Below are positions 1 through 13,081 of a stretch of 64,000 nucleotides of DNA, one piece after another. Position 1 is the first letter of the stretch; each line of letters opens with the position of its first letter. A program made the translations under genes and the position numbers. A model generated the notes under the pieces. The model was not told the DNA's origin and did no database searches. It worked only from the letters and a program-made list of their open reading frames with translations. This DNA comes from Amyelois transitella (taxonomy: Eukaryota; Arthropoda; Insecta; Lepidoptera; Pyralidae): the NCBI RefSeq assembly GCF_032362555.1, contig NC_083507.1, forward strand, positions 8,559,001 to 8,623,000, read 5' to 3'.

Positions 1-2499
1 AAGAACCTCGAGTTTAGAATTTAGCACTCGATAAATGTGCTTATTCCCTTTATCGCTTTTTAGGCATCCATGAAAAAGAGACAGATTGGTATTCAACTCG
101 CACGACACTACTTTCTTGTGATAATACTATTTTGTATCACATTTTATAGCAACATTATTTTTCAGAAATCAAAAGACTATAGAATTTAAGAATACTCTAA
201 TACTATAAGGACTAAGAGTAGCGACAATGTAAAACTCCTCTAGTAGATTACTGATATGGAACTAAGATGCATTATATTTATATACATCCGATAGATAGAT
301 TGTACCAATGACATAGGTGTAGTTAGAACACGTAAAACAGCATGTCGAATGAATGTTCACGCTCTAAGGTGGACAATGCATGCGTTCTGTGCGTCCCCTG
401 CCCGCGTGACTGTATGGTTTCACTAAACAAATGTGGCTCGGCCTCGTGCACACAGATAGTCACGATTTTACCAGACAACTTCACACTTCTATTTTCACGC
501 CCGACTTTTGTCTATTCATAATCTATGAATTGTAAGATGTAGGACGCAAATGCTAAAATGTGGAATAAATAGCCAAGTAATGTCATTTTTAATTGAAATT
601 CGGGATCAACCTAAAGTATTCATGGAATGAGCACCACCCTTCTTCTACTCTTGTATATTTACTTAAAAAATGTTAAACACTACTAAGAACAAAACGCTAG
701 CAAGCTTAATAGAAGTTCAAGTGCACGATTTCTTTTTCATTTTACATGGTCATTAACTGTATGCGTATGGACGAGATTCTTTCTTAGAACTTTAATGATG
801 TTTCTTTCTACGTTAAATCTTAAAAGGACAACAACGTAAACCTCACGAATAGACAATGAAGTGAAATCTCGCTTCTTTTTGCACTTTCCGCTGTCTGTAA
901 ATATTTTATATCGGCCAAGGACGCTCAGTGACATGCACATTGCACACTGCACAACGGAACCTCAACGGAACTGTGCAACGAAACTACAAAATAACTAGAA
1001 TACGGAACTTCGCCTTATACATTTATGTCATTTTATTTACGTCTATACTTACTTCGTCTTTCAAAAGCGGTCCTGCAATTCCTACCATGGTTCAAAGAAA
1101 CACCTAACACGTCACACCAAAGCGTCTAGGTTTCCTACGTCCAAGCTCATATTAGCTCACTTTTCATTGTGCATGAGGAATAATACAGTGGAAAGTCCCA
1201 TTAATTTATATTAGTTAAAGTTTATTCCAATGTATTCCATAAAGGAATGCAGAGTGTACACCTATCAGCAGCACGCGGCTACTTCATAATACAAAAAAAT
1301 ACAAAATCAATTTAAGACGGAGCATTATGGCGATAAAAAATGCTATAATTTTCAGTTTTCATTATTTGGTAATGTAATAGTTTGAAACAACACTAGCTGA
1401 AGCAGTAAACATATAACATTAGTGGACTGAAGCGAATGAATCAACCGCGACGAACTAGGCCGGCCAAAGGCCTACCTGACCGCGCGGAAGTGGATCATGT
1501 TACTGTCTTTATACAATCGGAAAACCGTATTCCTTATTGTTTTTTCAAATGTCTGTTACAAACCATTATCTGTATTGTCTTCTTGATGACTACTTATTAA
1601 ATTGAGTTTCTATGGTTATTGGCTTCCATCATTACCATATAAGGTTTTTCTCCATTCTCCAATGCGCCATTCGATTTCTGTACTACAAAAGCCGTAGTAT
1701 TAGATGTAGTCTTACTTAGCTACACATAAGTACATAGCATAAGTTGTATTATGCGAATAATTTGACCAAACCATGTAGTACGAATAAATTGTTGTCTGTA
1801 AGCAATCGCTAGCGTTGCTTTAAAATTTTCATCGTTAAAGATTGCCATGGTGGATATGACTACACTTCACATCATGTGAATAGGTTATAATTGCTGAAAA
1901 GGTATTAATAAAATGTACGACTAAATATTCCAAAACCTCAATTCATGCTAGAATTCAAATGAAATCGGTGTCTTGTAATAACTTCTACCAAAACAGCGTG
2001 TACAGATGAGGTTTTTAATTAAATTACATTATGAAACGGGGCAAGGGGTGCGGCAAAAGACATTTAGTTTCAAAGGCCACCTCAGCAGAGGCTGCTCAAG
2101 TAGAGATAAGGGTTAGGTAATATACCCAGCCGAGGTATGAAATTCTGTGCAACTCAAATATTTGTGAGGTTTCGCTCTGGGCAATACAAAAACTGACTAA
2201 TCACATAACGGGCTACGTGCAATAGAGTTTCGGAAATGTTGGTATTTCAATATTGTAATATTGAAATACCAACATTTAGGGTGTACCCTACTGCTTGTAA
2301 ACTGAACAAATAATTGTTTATATTTTACTCTTAACTTTTCAATATGATTTGGTATTTCACAAATCAAAGTTAGTACAGTGTATCTTCTTCAACTTTTCCC
2401 TGTTTTATCAAATATAATGGTTTGTTGCATGGATTTCATACAATCTTTGTATAATTTGACGATACAGGTATTACAATGAATAGAATAAAAAACAGCAGA
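1..2499. other. Intergenic, no gene recognised
   Basis: AT-rich sequence. I found no long reading frame, convincing exon or RNA gene on either strand. A slightly GC-richer patch lies near 1440-1500. The only clear structure is the perfect palindrome at 2234-2277, listed separately. Confidence 0.5.
2234..2277. repeat. Perfect 21-bp-arm palindrome
   Basis: The 21 bases at 2234-2254 are the exact reverse complement of 2257-2277, separated by the two bases GT. It could be a foldback remnant or the core of a small MITE. No target-site duplication is obvious. Confidence 0.9.
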
Positions 2500-2663
2500 A
2501 GAAATGGAACGCAATCTAATTAGTTTAGGGTTTTTGTCACTTGCTAAGGTGGCAGCACTCTCTTCCGTTTTACGATCACTTGTACTGCGTGTGTATAAAA
2601 TTGCTCTCTTATTAAAACTAATAATTACGCTATAAACGCTCTTTTCATTTGCAAAATCCTACA
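2500..2663 (+). repeat. 5' LTR of the copia element
   Basis: Identical to the 3' LTR from AGAAATGG to the final CCTACA. It contains a TATA box (TATAAAA at 2594-2600) that probably drives the element. The canonical TGTT start seen in the 3' LTR is missing: the corresponding bases read AGAA or similar flank sequence. Confidence 0.9.
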
Positions 2664-2676
2664 TGGTAGCAGAGCG
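2664..2676 (+). other. Primer-binding site, initiator tRNA-Met type
   Basis: TGGTAGCAGAGCG follows the 5' LTR directly. Its first 11 bases are complementary to the 3' end of eukaryotic initiator tRNA-Met (which ends in CTCTGCTACCA), the usual copia primer. Confidence 0.85.
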
Positions 2677-2792
2677 TAGTTTCTTAATATAGAATATCAG
2701 TGGAAAAATAGCAGTGATTCCGAAGTTTTACCGAATAGTGCAATTGAGGTTATACAGTTACACGAATCACAACGTGCGTCCAAAAAAACAAG

Positions 2793-5700
2793 ATGTCGAG
2801 CTCAAATATGTTTAATCTCGAAAAGCTGAGCGGCCGAGATAATTTCACAACTTGGAAATTCTGTATAAAAACGTATCTGGAGCATGAAGGTTTATGGGGA
2901 TGCATAGAACCGACCGAAGGAGCTACAGTCGACCCGGCGAAAGATGTGAAGGCCAAATCCAAACTCATTCTACTTATCAACACTCAAAACTACGTCCATG
3001 TTCAGGAGTGTAAGACTGCTAGAGAAGTATGGGACAACTTGCATAAAGCCTTTGATGATAATGGGTTGACGAGAAAAGTAGGCTTGTTGAAGGAATTGAT
3101 TAACACTTCACTCGAATCCAGCAACGGTATTGAAGATTTCGTCAGTAAGATAATGAATGCAGCTCACAAACTCAGAAATATAGGATTTGAAGTCAATGAC
3201 GAGTGGCTTGGCACGTTGATGCTAGCAGGTCTACCTGATGAGTACAGACCGATGATAATGGGGTTAGAAAATTCAGGTGCAAAAATTGGTGCAGATTTTA
3301 TCAAAACAAAATTGTTACAAGAAGTGAAAACTGAAGATTCAAGCAGTGCATTTTATTCTAACTCTAAAAATAAGAAAGATGAGCGCAATAAGTCAAAGCC
3401 GCCCATGAAGACTAAAGGCCCACGATGTTACAATTGCAATGGTTATGGTCATTTCGCAAAGTTTTGCAAGAAATCAAAGAAAACACCAAACAAGGAGAGT
3501 AAGGAACCAGATAGTTTTATTGCAGCTTTTTCAGCTTTCTCCGGCAAACATAAAGAGAAATGGTACATTGACTCAGGCGCATCTATGCATATGTGTAGCA
3601 ACAAGGAATGGATGTGTAATGTACGTGAGACAAATATAAAAACAATTACAGTGGCAAATAGAGAGCCGTTGTCTGTGGAGTGTGTAGGAGACATCAGTAT
3701 TAATGTTTCACAACTTGACAAGATACAGCTAAGAAATGTTCTGTATGTGCCTGGACTTGCGGCCAATTTGTTGTCAGTCAGCACTGTTACAAAAAATGGA
3801 TACAAGGTGTCATTTAATCAAAAGGGGTGCAAAATTGAAAATGCGGCTGGGAAACCACTGTGTTCTGCTACTTTAATAAATAAACTATATGTGTTGGATA
3901 CTCATTCAGGTGAAGATGAAACCGCTCACTGGGCTGCCAATAAGGTAAATGAGAATGATATCAATCTATGGCATCTACGGATGGCACATTTAAATGTTTC
4001 AGCTCTTAAGAAACTACCAGAGTGTACCCAAGGAGTAAAATTAACACAAGGTCTGCAAGAGGACATTCATTGCTGTTCTTGCCTCGAAGGGAAACAAGCG
4101 AGGTTGCCATTCAAACATGCAGGTACCAGAGCATCCAAGGCATTGGAGGTTATACACTCAGACTTATGTGGTCCAATGGAGCATCCTTCGTATGGAGGTA
4201 TGAAATATTTTATTTCCTTCATAGACGATTACTCTAGAATGGTCTTTATATACTTTATGAAAGATAAGCAGAATATTTTAGAAGTCTTTAAAGATTTTAA
4301 AAATAAAGTAGAAAAACAATTAAATGTTAACATTAAAGCCATAAGAACTGACAATGGTAAAGAGTATTGTAACTCCAACTTTGAAAACTATTTAAAAAAA
4401 TGGGGAATCATTCACCAGACTAGTACTCCATACACCCCTCAGCAAAATGGGCTTGCTGAGAGGATGAATAGAACATTAGTAGAAAAGGCAAAATGTATGA
4501 TGTTTTATGCAAATCTTGGAAAACCTACATGGGCTGAAGCTATCGCCACTGCTGCATATTTAGTTAATAGGTCACCTACCAGAGTTCTAGGAGATACTAC
4601 ACCATATAAAATGTGGTCAGGAAAGGTACCGACACTGAGTCATTTGAGAATATTTGGTTCAAAGGTGATGGTGCATATACCGAAACAAAAACGCCTTAAA
4701 TGGGACAAAAAGGCTATGCAAATGATATTCGTTGGTTATTGTGACGAAACAAAAGGATATCGTGTTATGGACCCGTCAACTCATCAGATCACAAAGAGTA
4801 GGGATGTTGTATTTTTTGAAAATGTTTATGAACTTAAGGAATGTTCAGTTACAGCAAACCCTACTGATAATGAGTCAATCAAGGCGGAAGGTGATGTCGA
4901 CGCAAAGCAAACCGGTCCTGTTAGCCCTCAGCTAAGTGAATCGGTAAATGATGATGGTAGCTCAGAAGAATATGAAACTGACACTGATGACCATAATGAA
5001 AGTTATCATCCACCGCGTTGGTTATCAGTGCAGAACCATGAGACAAGAAACATCACCCTCAGACCACGTAATAAAACAAGTACACACATTGATCAACAAG
5101 AACAGGGTTTGTTATGTCTTTATATGAATGTTTCAGATCCACAAAATGTAGAAGAAGCTCTATCATCATCACATGCTGTTGAATGGAGAAAAGCGATGGA
5201 TGCAGAATACAATTCGTTGATGGAAAATAAAACTTGGCAGCTTGTGGACTTACCAGCGGACAAAAAGGCATTGCCAAGTAAATGGGTTTTCAAGACTAAA
5301 ACAGATCAGCAAGGAAATGTTGTGCAATACAAGGCGAGACTCGTAATCAAAGGTTATGCACAAAAGAAAGGTATAGATTACCAAGAAGTTTATTCTCCTG
5401 TAGTAAGATACACTTCTATACGTTATTTGTTTGCCCTGGCAGCACAAAATGGTCTGCAGATTCATCAAATGGATGCTGTGTCAGCCTTCCTTCAGGGAAA
5501 AATAGACACTGAAATATATATGTTACAGCCAGAGATGTATGCTGAAGGGAAACAGGTATGTTATTTGCTTAAGTCCATCTATGGGCTCAGACAGGCAAGC
5601 AGACTGTGGAATACTAAGCTTAGCCAAGTATTGAAAGAGATGGGAATAGAACAGTCGAAAACAGATCCCTGTATTTATTATGATGATAAAAAGAGGATTT

Positions 5701-6683
5701 TTATTGCAGTGTGGGTCGATGACCTCATTATATTTAGTTCCCTTCCAGACTTAATTAATGAGTTAAAAAATAAATTATGTAAGAAATTGAACATGAAGTA
5801 TCTTGGTGAAGCTAAACAATGTGTGGGTCTAAACATAACTAGAAGCAAAGATGCGGTTATGTTAGATCAGGAGAAATATATAACAGAAATATTGTCAAGA
5901 TTCAATATGACAGACTGTAAAGCTGTGAAAACACCTGTGGAAGTTGGACTTAAATTCAATGAGAATGATGAAGAGCCATATGACTGCCCATACCAGCATG
6001 CAATTGGATGCCTACTCTATGTGGCACAAGGTACAAGACCAGATATCGCATATACTGTCAACACACTAAGTAGATACAACAAAGAGCCCAAATCCCAGCA
6101 TTGGGCAGCAGTGAAAAGAGTTTTCAGGTATCTACAAGGTACTAAACATTATAGACTGACTTACACTAAGGATGGTAATAGCGAGATCACAGGCTTTTGT
6201 GACGCGGATTGGGCAAGTGATGTCCGCGATCGTAAATCGTGCACAGGTTACATATTTATCTTGCAGGGAGGCGCGGTGTCTTGGTGTTCGTGAAAACAGC
6301 AAACTGTGGCCCTGTCTACGGCGGAGGCTGAGTACATGGCCATGTCATCAGCAGCGCAAGAGGCACTGTGGCTACAGCAGCTACAGGGAGAACTTGGAGC
6401 TCAGTGTAACCAGACTTTAGTAATTTACAGTGACAATCAAAGTGCAATCAAACTAACTGCTAATGACTGTTATCTACCTAGGTCTAAACATATAGATATA
6501 CGATATCATTTTCTCAAAGAGCATGTTAGTAATTCAAAATTAAAATTTTGTTATGTAAAGGGTATAGAAAATACTTCAGATATATTAACTAAAGGAACCA
6601 CCGTAGATAAACATTTTTATTGTATGTCAAAAATGGGATTGCGTTCTGGGGTGGGTGTTAGAAATGGAACGCAATCTAATTAG
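2793..6683 (+). pseudogene. copia gag-pol polyprotein with one in-frame stop
   Basis: One frame of 1,297 codons, interrupted only by TGA at 6291-6293 (codon 1167). In order: gag with a copia-type N-terminus; zinc knuckle CYNCNGYGHFAKFC near residue 212; aspartic protease DSGAS near 260; integrase zinc finger (H and H near 391-398, then CSC); integrase core with Asp near 456, RTDNGKEY near 519 and Glu in NGLAERMNRTL near 557; reverse transcriptase with RLVIKGYAQ near 849 and the catalytic VWVDDL near 973; RNase H with FCDADWASD near 1136. The stop falls just after SWCS, before STAEAEYMA, so the RNase H C-terminal half would be lost without readthrough. The frame resumes in phase and ends within the 3' LTR. 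It encodes the enzymes for reverse transcription and integration of the element's RNA. Confidence 0.93.
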
Positions 6684-6823
6684 TTTAGGGTTTTTGTCAC
6701 TTGCTAAGGTGGCAGCACTCTCTTCCGTTTTACGATCACTTGTACTGCGTGTGTATAAAATTGCTCTCTTATTAAAACTAATAATTACGCTATAAACGCT
6801 CTTTTCATTTGCAAAATCCTACA
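6656..6823 (+). repeat. 3' LTR of the copia element
   Basis: 168 bp, starting TGTTAG and ending CCTACA, the usual TG...CA form. It is preceded by a purine-rich stretch (GGGGTGGG, 6648-6655) that would serve as the plus-strand primer. The gag-pol frame ends inside it at 6683. Confidence 0.93.
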
Positions 6824-9800
6824 GTTACAAAACTCAATCCATCCTCAACAGCAAACCGCGCCCAAAAAGGAGTCGGCGACAACAAACAAGTTAATAGTGC
6901 AAGTACATCATGGTCAAGGTTTACTAGATTGCAAAAAATCCATTTATGTAACGCACACACTCAGTACTTATATCTATCTACATGTATAAAATGTCACGAC
7001 GAGAGCTAGTAATCTAGAATGCATTCGTACAAATTGAACGTCCCAGTTGGGAGGAAATTTAATTCTAGGCGGGAGTGACGCGCGGGATTGGGCCGGCTGG
7101 GCGACGGAATGTCAGCCAGGGTTGTCGGTTGCTAACATTTTGTAGACAAGAAGACATTTATTATTTTAAGCTATAAAAATTTCATCAGCATTTAGTATGA
7201 TTTTCTAACAGTCTTTCCGAGACTCTCTACCAAGTGTAAGTAAGTGATAAAGACGATATGAATTTTCAAACTCGTCTATGATGAAAATAAAAATGGATAA
7301 ATGTTTTTGCTCTTTAAGTCAATAGTTCGATCCAAGGAAATATAGAATACTCGTACCTGGTTCATCTGGGAGGTTTAAAAATTTTAACCACTAACAATGT
7401 ATAGGGATGAGATGGAAAGTGACTGCGAATGGTTGATGTAAATTAATATTACACTAGGTATACTTGCTAGTTCTTTGCTAGTCACTCTCAGATTTGCTTA
7501 CTCTATGGAAAATACGTATGCACGTCACTGATACAAACTAAAGCATGTATTCTGTATTCTTGCGACACCATTCATCATGGAATCTCACTGATTACTTATC
7601 AGTTATGCTAAAAAGTACATATAAAATAAAATTTAAGACGCAATTGGGAGATTCTGTTTTTGTCACGCAGTTTGTACATTTATTAAATCTTTGCTAATTT
7701 AGTAAATATGTATATGATCAGCTTACAGCGTATTCTATTGATATAATGGAAAAAGTCAAACTAGACATTCATACTAGAAATTAGATCTCTACGAATTTTA
7801 CTATTCCATACATGTATAAATCTATGAATCTTCGACTTTATCACGCTAACTATGCATTGTGAACAACAATCTTTGACTACCTTTTACGATTTCCAGAAAG
7901 TAGTCTCGGTATAACGTTTTCCAGCGCGTTAAGTACCCATGGGCGGAGCGCACGCCCATCATGCGGTCTACCTACGTGATTACACAAAACAATGTACGTA
8001 CAGAAAAACAAGGTTTGTTAACCATACAAAGCCAGAGACGAGAAACAAAGTAAGTACGAAATGACACATATTTCTACGTAGTACTCGTAATTTATTGACT
8101 TCATTTTGAAAACACTGGAAATAGTAAGAATTTTAAAATCACAGAAATTAAAGTATTATATTATATACCCTTCTTTAAGATATACCGCTCATTCAGAATG
8201 TCTATTAAAAATTAACAAATAATGCTTTTGTCATAATATAAGTTGAGATAGTTAAAATGGTTTAATCATTTGTTGATATAGAACATTTAAACGCCCTTGA
8301 TATCAAACTGGAAAGCTCACTTATTCGCTATCTCAATTACTTTTATCACCATATTGTAATTATCGCAGCAAAATTTCTTCCTAGTATAGAAGTCTAAATA
8401 ATAAATAATGTATATACATTATTATACATATATCACGTCTTTATTCTGTTCGGGATTGACAGAGCTAATACTTTACTTTTCGAGCTTACTTATTAATTAT
8501 TCGTATGGAGTATGCCAGCAAACAATCTAATATTTGCTGTCAAATTTCAGGCTTTCCATGAATCGGGCAGTGTGTTGACAGGAATAGGACTGCGAAGAGG
8601 GAGTATTAACCAACTAATACAATAAATAACTTGAGAGGACTTTACATTTGTAGTCTCTTTGTTTTGTGAAGACAACGCCCGCCTCTGAAAATCGAATGGC
8701 GTACGCCCATCACAAACCGATTTCATCACGTTTTACCGCACGAAACAAACTTATGGAGCAAAGAGCCACGTCCGTCAATAGTTTCCAATCACAATTCCGT
8801 GAAAAGTAAGAATAATCCTCAAGCGGATGTAGGAGCAAGTAAGACTTCTGAGAAAAGAAAATCTTAAGATTCTGCTGCGCTTTCCTAGTATTTCTAGCAA
8901 AACCTAGTTAGTGTATTTATTTTATTTTTCATATGAAATAGACAAATCCGCTTGCCGTCCATCTTAAAATTTTTCTATACCCTCAGGGTTCATGATGTAC
9001 CCATTCATATACCAGTAACTATTGTAGTAATTAGAACTTAATTGTATTGTAGATGTGACATGCAGTAAATATAATGTAACATTTTAACGTAACGAGCGCA
9101 ATAAACGAAACTATTCAAACGAACAGTCATTCGATTCGTCGCCATAGCTCATAATGTGAAATCCTTGGGGAGAGTCATAAAAGTTTACTGCCTCTCGTCA
9201 CCGCCGTGTATGTATGTATGTACGTCAAAACGAACGGGAAATACATTAGGCATGTACCGGATATCCGCCCCGGGCGCCAAATATCTGCGGATTTCGACAG
9301 TTTCAGACATGGGAAGCTTAAGATAAATGACAGTAAAATGAGCCTATTTCACACCGAATTAATCGCATGCCTCGTTGACTGCGCTCATGGGCAAGGGTCG
9401 GGTTAAGGAATATACTGTTTTGATATATGATAAGATAATGGATGAACATAAAGACTGCCACCGGGGTCCAGTTGCACGCTTAGAAGGGCATGGTTCAAAT
9501 TCCACGTGAAGCATAGCTACTTTGTGATAATTTTTTTCGGCTTGATGGTTAGGATATTGACGATTTTAATCAACTGATCTGCTTCAGAATCTTGTTAAAC
9601 TGTGGGTTCTAAACGCTATTTAGGTTTACTTAAACTAAGAATTAGACTATTAAAGCCAGCCATCAGACATGCTGTGTAAAAATCAGTAACATCGTCAAAT
9701 TACCTAGTTAAGTACAGGTTCAAGAAAAAGATTTCAACGCGCTTTTATATAGGTAATATCTTTTATTTAATTCATTATTTTATATTATCGATTATCGGTC

Positions 9801-9965
9801 ATTATGGATTAATGAACGTATAACACTTTAATACAAACTAAAAACTCTCTTTGATATTAGAACAACTTTTGAATTTCAACAAACTTTCCATATAAAGTAG
9901 ACACATCAAACTTCCCGCCTCCTGTTTGTTGGTGAAATTATCGTTTGGAGCAACATTATGAAAGT
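6824..9965. other. Intergenic or intronic, no gene recognised
   Basis: Mostly AT-rich, with a GC-richer patch near 7040-7130 and a short GTATGTATGTA run near 9207. A stretch near 9470-9520 ends in a B-box-like GGTTCAAATTCC and may be a decayed SINE. I saw no convincing exon. It could be intron of the minus-strand gene whose first coding exon is at 10297-10463. Confidence 0.4.
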
Positions 9966-9975
9966 TATAAAAAGG
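9966..9975 (+). promoter_or_regulatory. Possible TATA box (TATAAAAAGG)
   Basis: A strong insect-type TATA motif. About 60-70 bases downstream is a donor-like ATT|GTAAGA, as in genes with a short non-coding first exon. I could not find a coding exon to pair with it, so this is only a candidate. Confidence 0.25.
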
Positions 9976-10296
9976 GTGCTCACGACAAGCGCGAACTCAC
10001 GCAAAAACATCATCAACGACATCAACTGAGACAAAATTGTAAGATACTAACAAGAGTGTCCATCTATTTTCCAATACCATATAAATATTATTCAAAAATT
10101 GCGTAACGTGCAAAAAAACTATAAGCCATGCAATAGACTTCTTATGGCGCTAATTAATAAACATGCCTTTAACTGCAACTGTTGCACGCTAGATATCCAA
10201 GCTTCAGTCTTGTTGAGATCTTCTTATTGGCGATGTTATTCCAACGATGCTTAATTTTTCGACTACTGATCAGAGATAAAACAAAGTAAAACTCAC

Positions 10297-10463
10297 TGCC
10301 AGTGGAAGGGCCCGGTTATTCCCTCTCTGAGTCTGTCTTTGAGCGAGCGCTGCCGTGAGGGTCCCGGTCCGGGGGGCAGCATGCCCGCGCCGGCCGGCAC
10401 GGCGTGCGGCGCCGGCACGTTCACCGGCACCGACGGCGGCGGCGCGCGCGCAGGTGACGACAT
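10297..10463 (-). CDS. First coding exon of an unidentified gene
   Basis: Reading leftwards, ATG at 10463 opens 55 codons plus two bases to a good donor (GCA|GTGAGT). The ATG has an in-frame TAG six codons upstream, and the exon has a 5' acceptor (GTGTTGCAG) at 10535, so it is a 5'UTR-plus-start exon, with earlier non-coding exons expected to the right. The peptide begins [14 protein letters not shown], is Pro/Ala-rich, then becomes basic and ordered: [20 protein letters not shown]. It is GC-rich, unlike its surroundings. I do not recognise the family; the basic C-terminal part looks like a conserved regulatory motif. Later exons were not found and may lie beyond the left edge. Confidence 0.55.
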
Positions 10464-10534
10464 CACGCCGCGGCCACACTACCAGCGCACACACATCACA
10501 CCGCCGCACCACCAACCTCCACTACAAACGCGGA
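10464..10534 (-). other. 5'UTR part of the same exon
   Basis: The pyrimidine-rich acceptor TTTTGTTGTGTTGCAG lies immediately upstream on the minus strand; the 71 bases between it and the ATG have an in-frame stop and are therefore untranslated. Possible upstream donors on this strand occur at 14434 (GTAAG|GTGAGC) and 23908 (GCAAT|GTGAGT), but I cannot link them. Confidence 0.4.
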
Positions 10535-13081
10535 CTGCAACACAACAAAAACAACCAAAGCCACGTAAATAAAACAGAAAGCGAAACGCGCAAAGTAAAT
10601 GTGCAAAATAAATAGGTAGACTGGCCAAGCTCGCGTTAATTTTACTTCAGCCAAGTGACATTTAATATAAGTGGCTAGAAAATAAATATAAGTATTACTA
10701 TAAAAGTTTATGCAAACATAAATTAACACATAATCAAAATAACATATGCTTTGCGTCTAACACCATCTCTTGAGGTGTATGTGTAGTTCATTTATGATAG
10801 AAGTTTCAGTCTGGGTTACTGAAAAACTTCTCCCAATGAACATTAATCTACTATTTACAGTAAAAAAAAAACTGTTTCCCGTTTTAATTCTTTTATCAAT
10901 TACATTTATTTATGTGGAATGATCATATTTAGAAGTAGTGTTTGTCAGATAATAATACAACTTCCACTTCTGAACTGAAATTTCCTTTTAATTTACACAC
11001 TAACGAATTCTTATAAATAATTTTAAATAAAAATCCCTTTTCTTTATTGAAAAACGTGTCTTTTGCAGTGATGAAAGAATCTCATTTGCCAATATTACCG
11101 GCGCCTAAAAAATCGGATCCGCGAAGTTTTCCGAGTACGTAAAATGTTCTCGTTTAATTTTATCAGGCGTTTCACTTGTGTTCATAATGATTCATAATTA
11201 CAAATTCAGATTACCTATAATTTTACTCGTCGTGTTATTATTTAATTATATTTAAGTTAAAAATAAATATTTAACCAAAAAGCAAAGTATTATGCTGTAA
11301 AATGGGACTAGTGGCTAGGATAACCCAAAAATTTTAGAGATTGACATCGACATGCACGAATAGTTATTTTCCCTAACGAGATAAAATCTGAGCGAATAGC
11401 ATATGGAGAAATAGCATTACAGAATGGGTAATTATTTCCCAAAGCGAAACGTGGTTTGGAATACATTAGTGGGACGTGTGAAAAATAAATTATGCACCTG
11501 TCTCGTCGGTACGGTACCCGGCCACCCTTATCACGCTAAAAGAATAAAATCACAGAAATTTTAAAGAATACGTTTATGCTGTTTTAGCAATCATTGAATC
11601 GTGACTTCTTTGCATTTTATAGGTTTTATCGCTTCACAGCACCACATTCATCATGAGAAGGACATTCTATATTCATATTTGATAGACTTATTACTTACTA
11701 AAATTGCAAAGCTCACTGACCGTTTAAAAAAAGAATATCCAGAAAAAAACCTGATTGTCTTTTATAATTTTTTATAATTGAAACGCATTGAATTTCGTAG
11801 TTATATACCTACATTTGTTTTTATACGATAATTTTATTCTTTGTTTTTACAACACATTTTTTATTCATGCCGGCTTTAATCTTTTTTATGGTTGTATATA
11901 AAGATTAAAGCCTATAGTCAAATTTCCTCGGAAAATTTTACACTTCTTTTTTTAAACCTCCACCATCCCGCCGACGTTTAACATGTTCGATCGTCTGGAC
12001 TTTCCTTATTTTGTATTACAGGAAAACAAAATGTGGCACACTCCCCGCTACCGCTATTCGATAACGCCAAGCACCGGGTGAGAGGGGTAGTGTAACTATG
12101 AATATTACATTCTAATTTACATGAAAACGTAAGATGTTTTAGTATTAATTTCAGAAATTAAGGCGAATCGCGAAATTATATACGCATTTGTGACATTTGG
12201 ATTCTGTTTGTTGTTCAAGATTTACAAAGTCAATTCAGATAAATGTAAAGATATCTTTATATAGGTAAAACTTATATTATGAAATCGTTTACCCGAGATT
12301 CTCAAATAAAGTTCTTTTATTTATAAATTGAGAGGAAAAATTTCACATTCACATTCCACAAACATTAAAATGCTTTTCGTATCGGTCCCTAGACCAATGA
12401 TATCATATCACGATTACTCATATTCAAGCTAGTCAAGTTAGAAATATTAATTATTATCAAAGAATCAGAGTTCAAAGACTTAAGTTCTATTTACCTAGTA
12501 AGAAATTGAATACCTGACTGCATCATACTTGGTTATCAACATTTCCTAGTAGGATATAAAAAACATTTTACACAATAGTTTCCACAGAAGTCTCGTTGAA
12601 ACACTAATGTCATAATAAAATATTTTGTAACTATTTATATCGACGAGTTCACCGACCATATTCAAAGCAAGCTTATCTGCTCGGTTATAAGTATAAATAT
12701 AAAGAGCAGTGTCCCTAATGATTCATTCATTTGTCAATATGCTGGAGACCACGTCTGCGTCGGAGTCAAAGAACTTACATTTTCGTCTTTGTCACGATGC
12801 CTGAAAGACTAATAACTCTATTTTCTTTTCACATTTATTACAGTTAAAAGGATAAAAACTTCAATAATTATTATTTTCTATCTTGGGAATAAAATGTTAT
12901 TAGCTCATATTTTACGGCTGTGGATGGCATAAGGTGAAAGACATCGATAATGTTGAATTAAAATTCAGACTTTTTCCCATATCAACCAAGACATTAACAA
13001 GTAGATACATAGTCAGTGTAACGAGAGACTAAAACAATTTGCCAAGAAAGAACCACCCTTTTGTAGCAGTAAATGTTGAAT
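10535..13081. other. No gene recognised
   Basis: AT-rich sequence, probably 5' intron of the minus-strand gene. It includes a short hairpin near 11873-11914 (GGCTTTAATCTTT with its complement). No coding frame or RNA gene is seen. Confidence 0.4.

Larger units (their letters stand above)
2500..6823 (+). mobile_element. Ty1/copia LTR retrotransposon
   Basis: A nearly full-length element of about 4.3 kb. Two identical terminal repeats (2500-2663 and 6656-6823) flank a tRNA-iMet-type primer site and one gag-pol frame in the order gag, zinc knuckle, protease, integrase, reverse transcriptase, RNase H. Integrase before reverse transcriptase is diagnostic of copia rather than gypsy elements. The LTRs agree at all 164 shared bases, which implies a recent insertion. 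The 5' LTR lacks the first four bases (TGTT) present in the 3' copy, and I see no clear 5-bp target-site duplication: the 3' flank starts GTTAC, the 5' flank ends differently. The coding frame has one internal stop, so this copy is probably non-autonomous now. Confidence 0.95.

Noticed and set aside
3449..3805. 118-codon minus-strand frame inside the copia element
   Set aside because: It is antisense to the zinc-knuckle and protease region and has no domain; a shadow of gag-pol.
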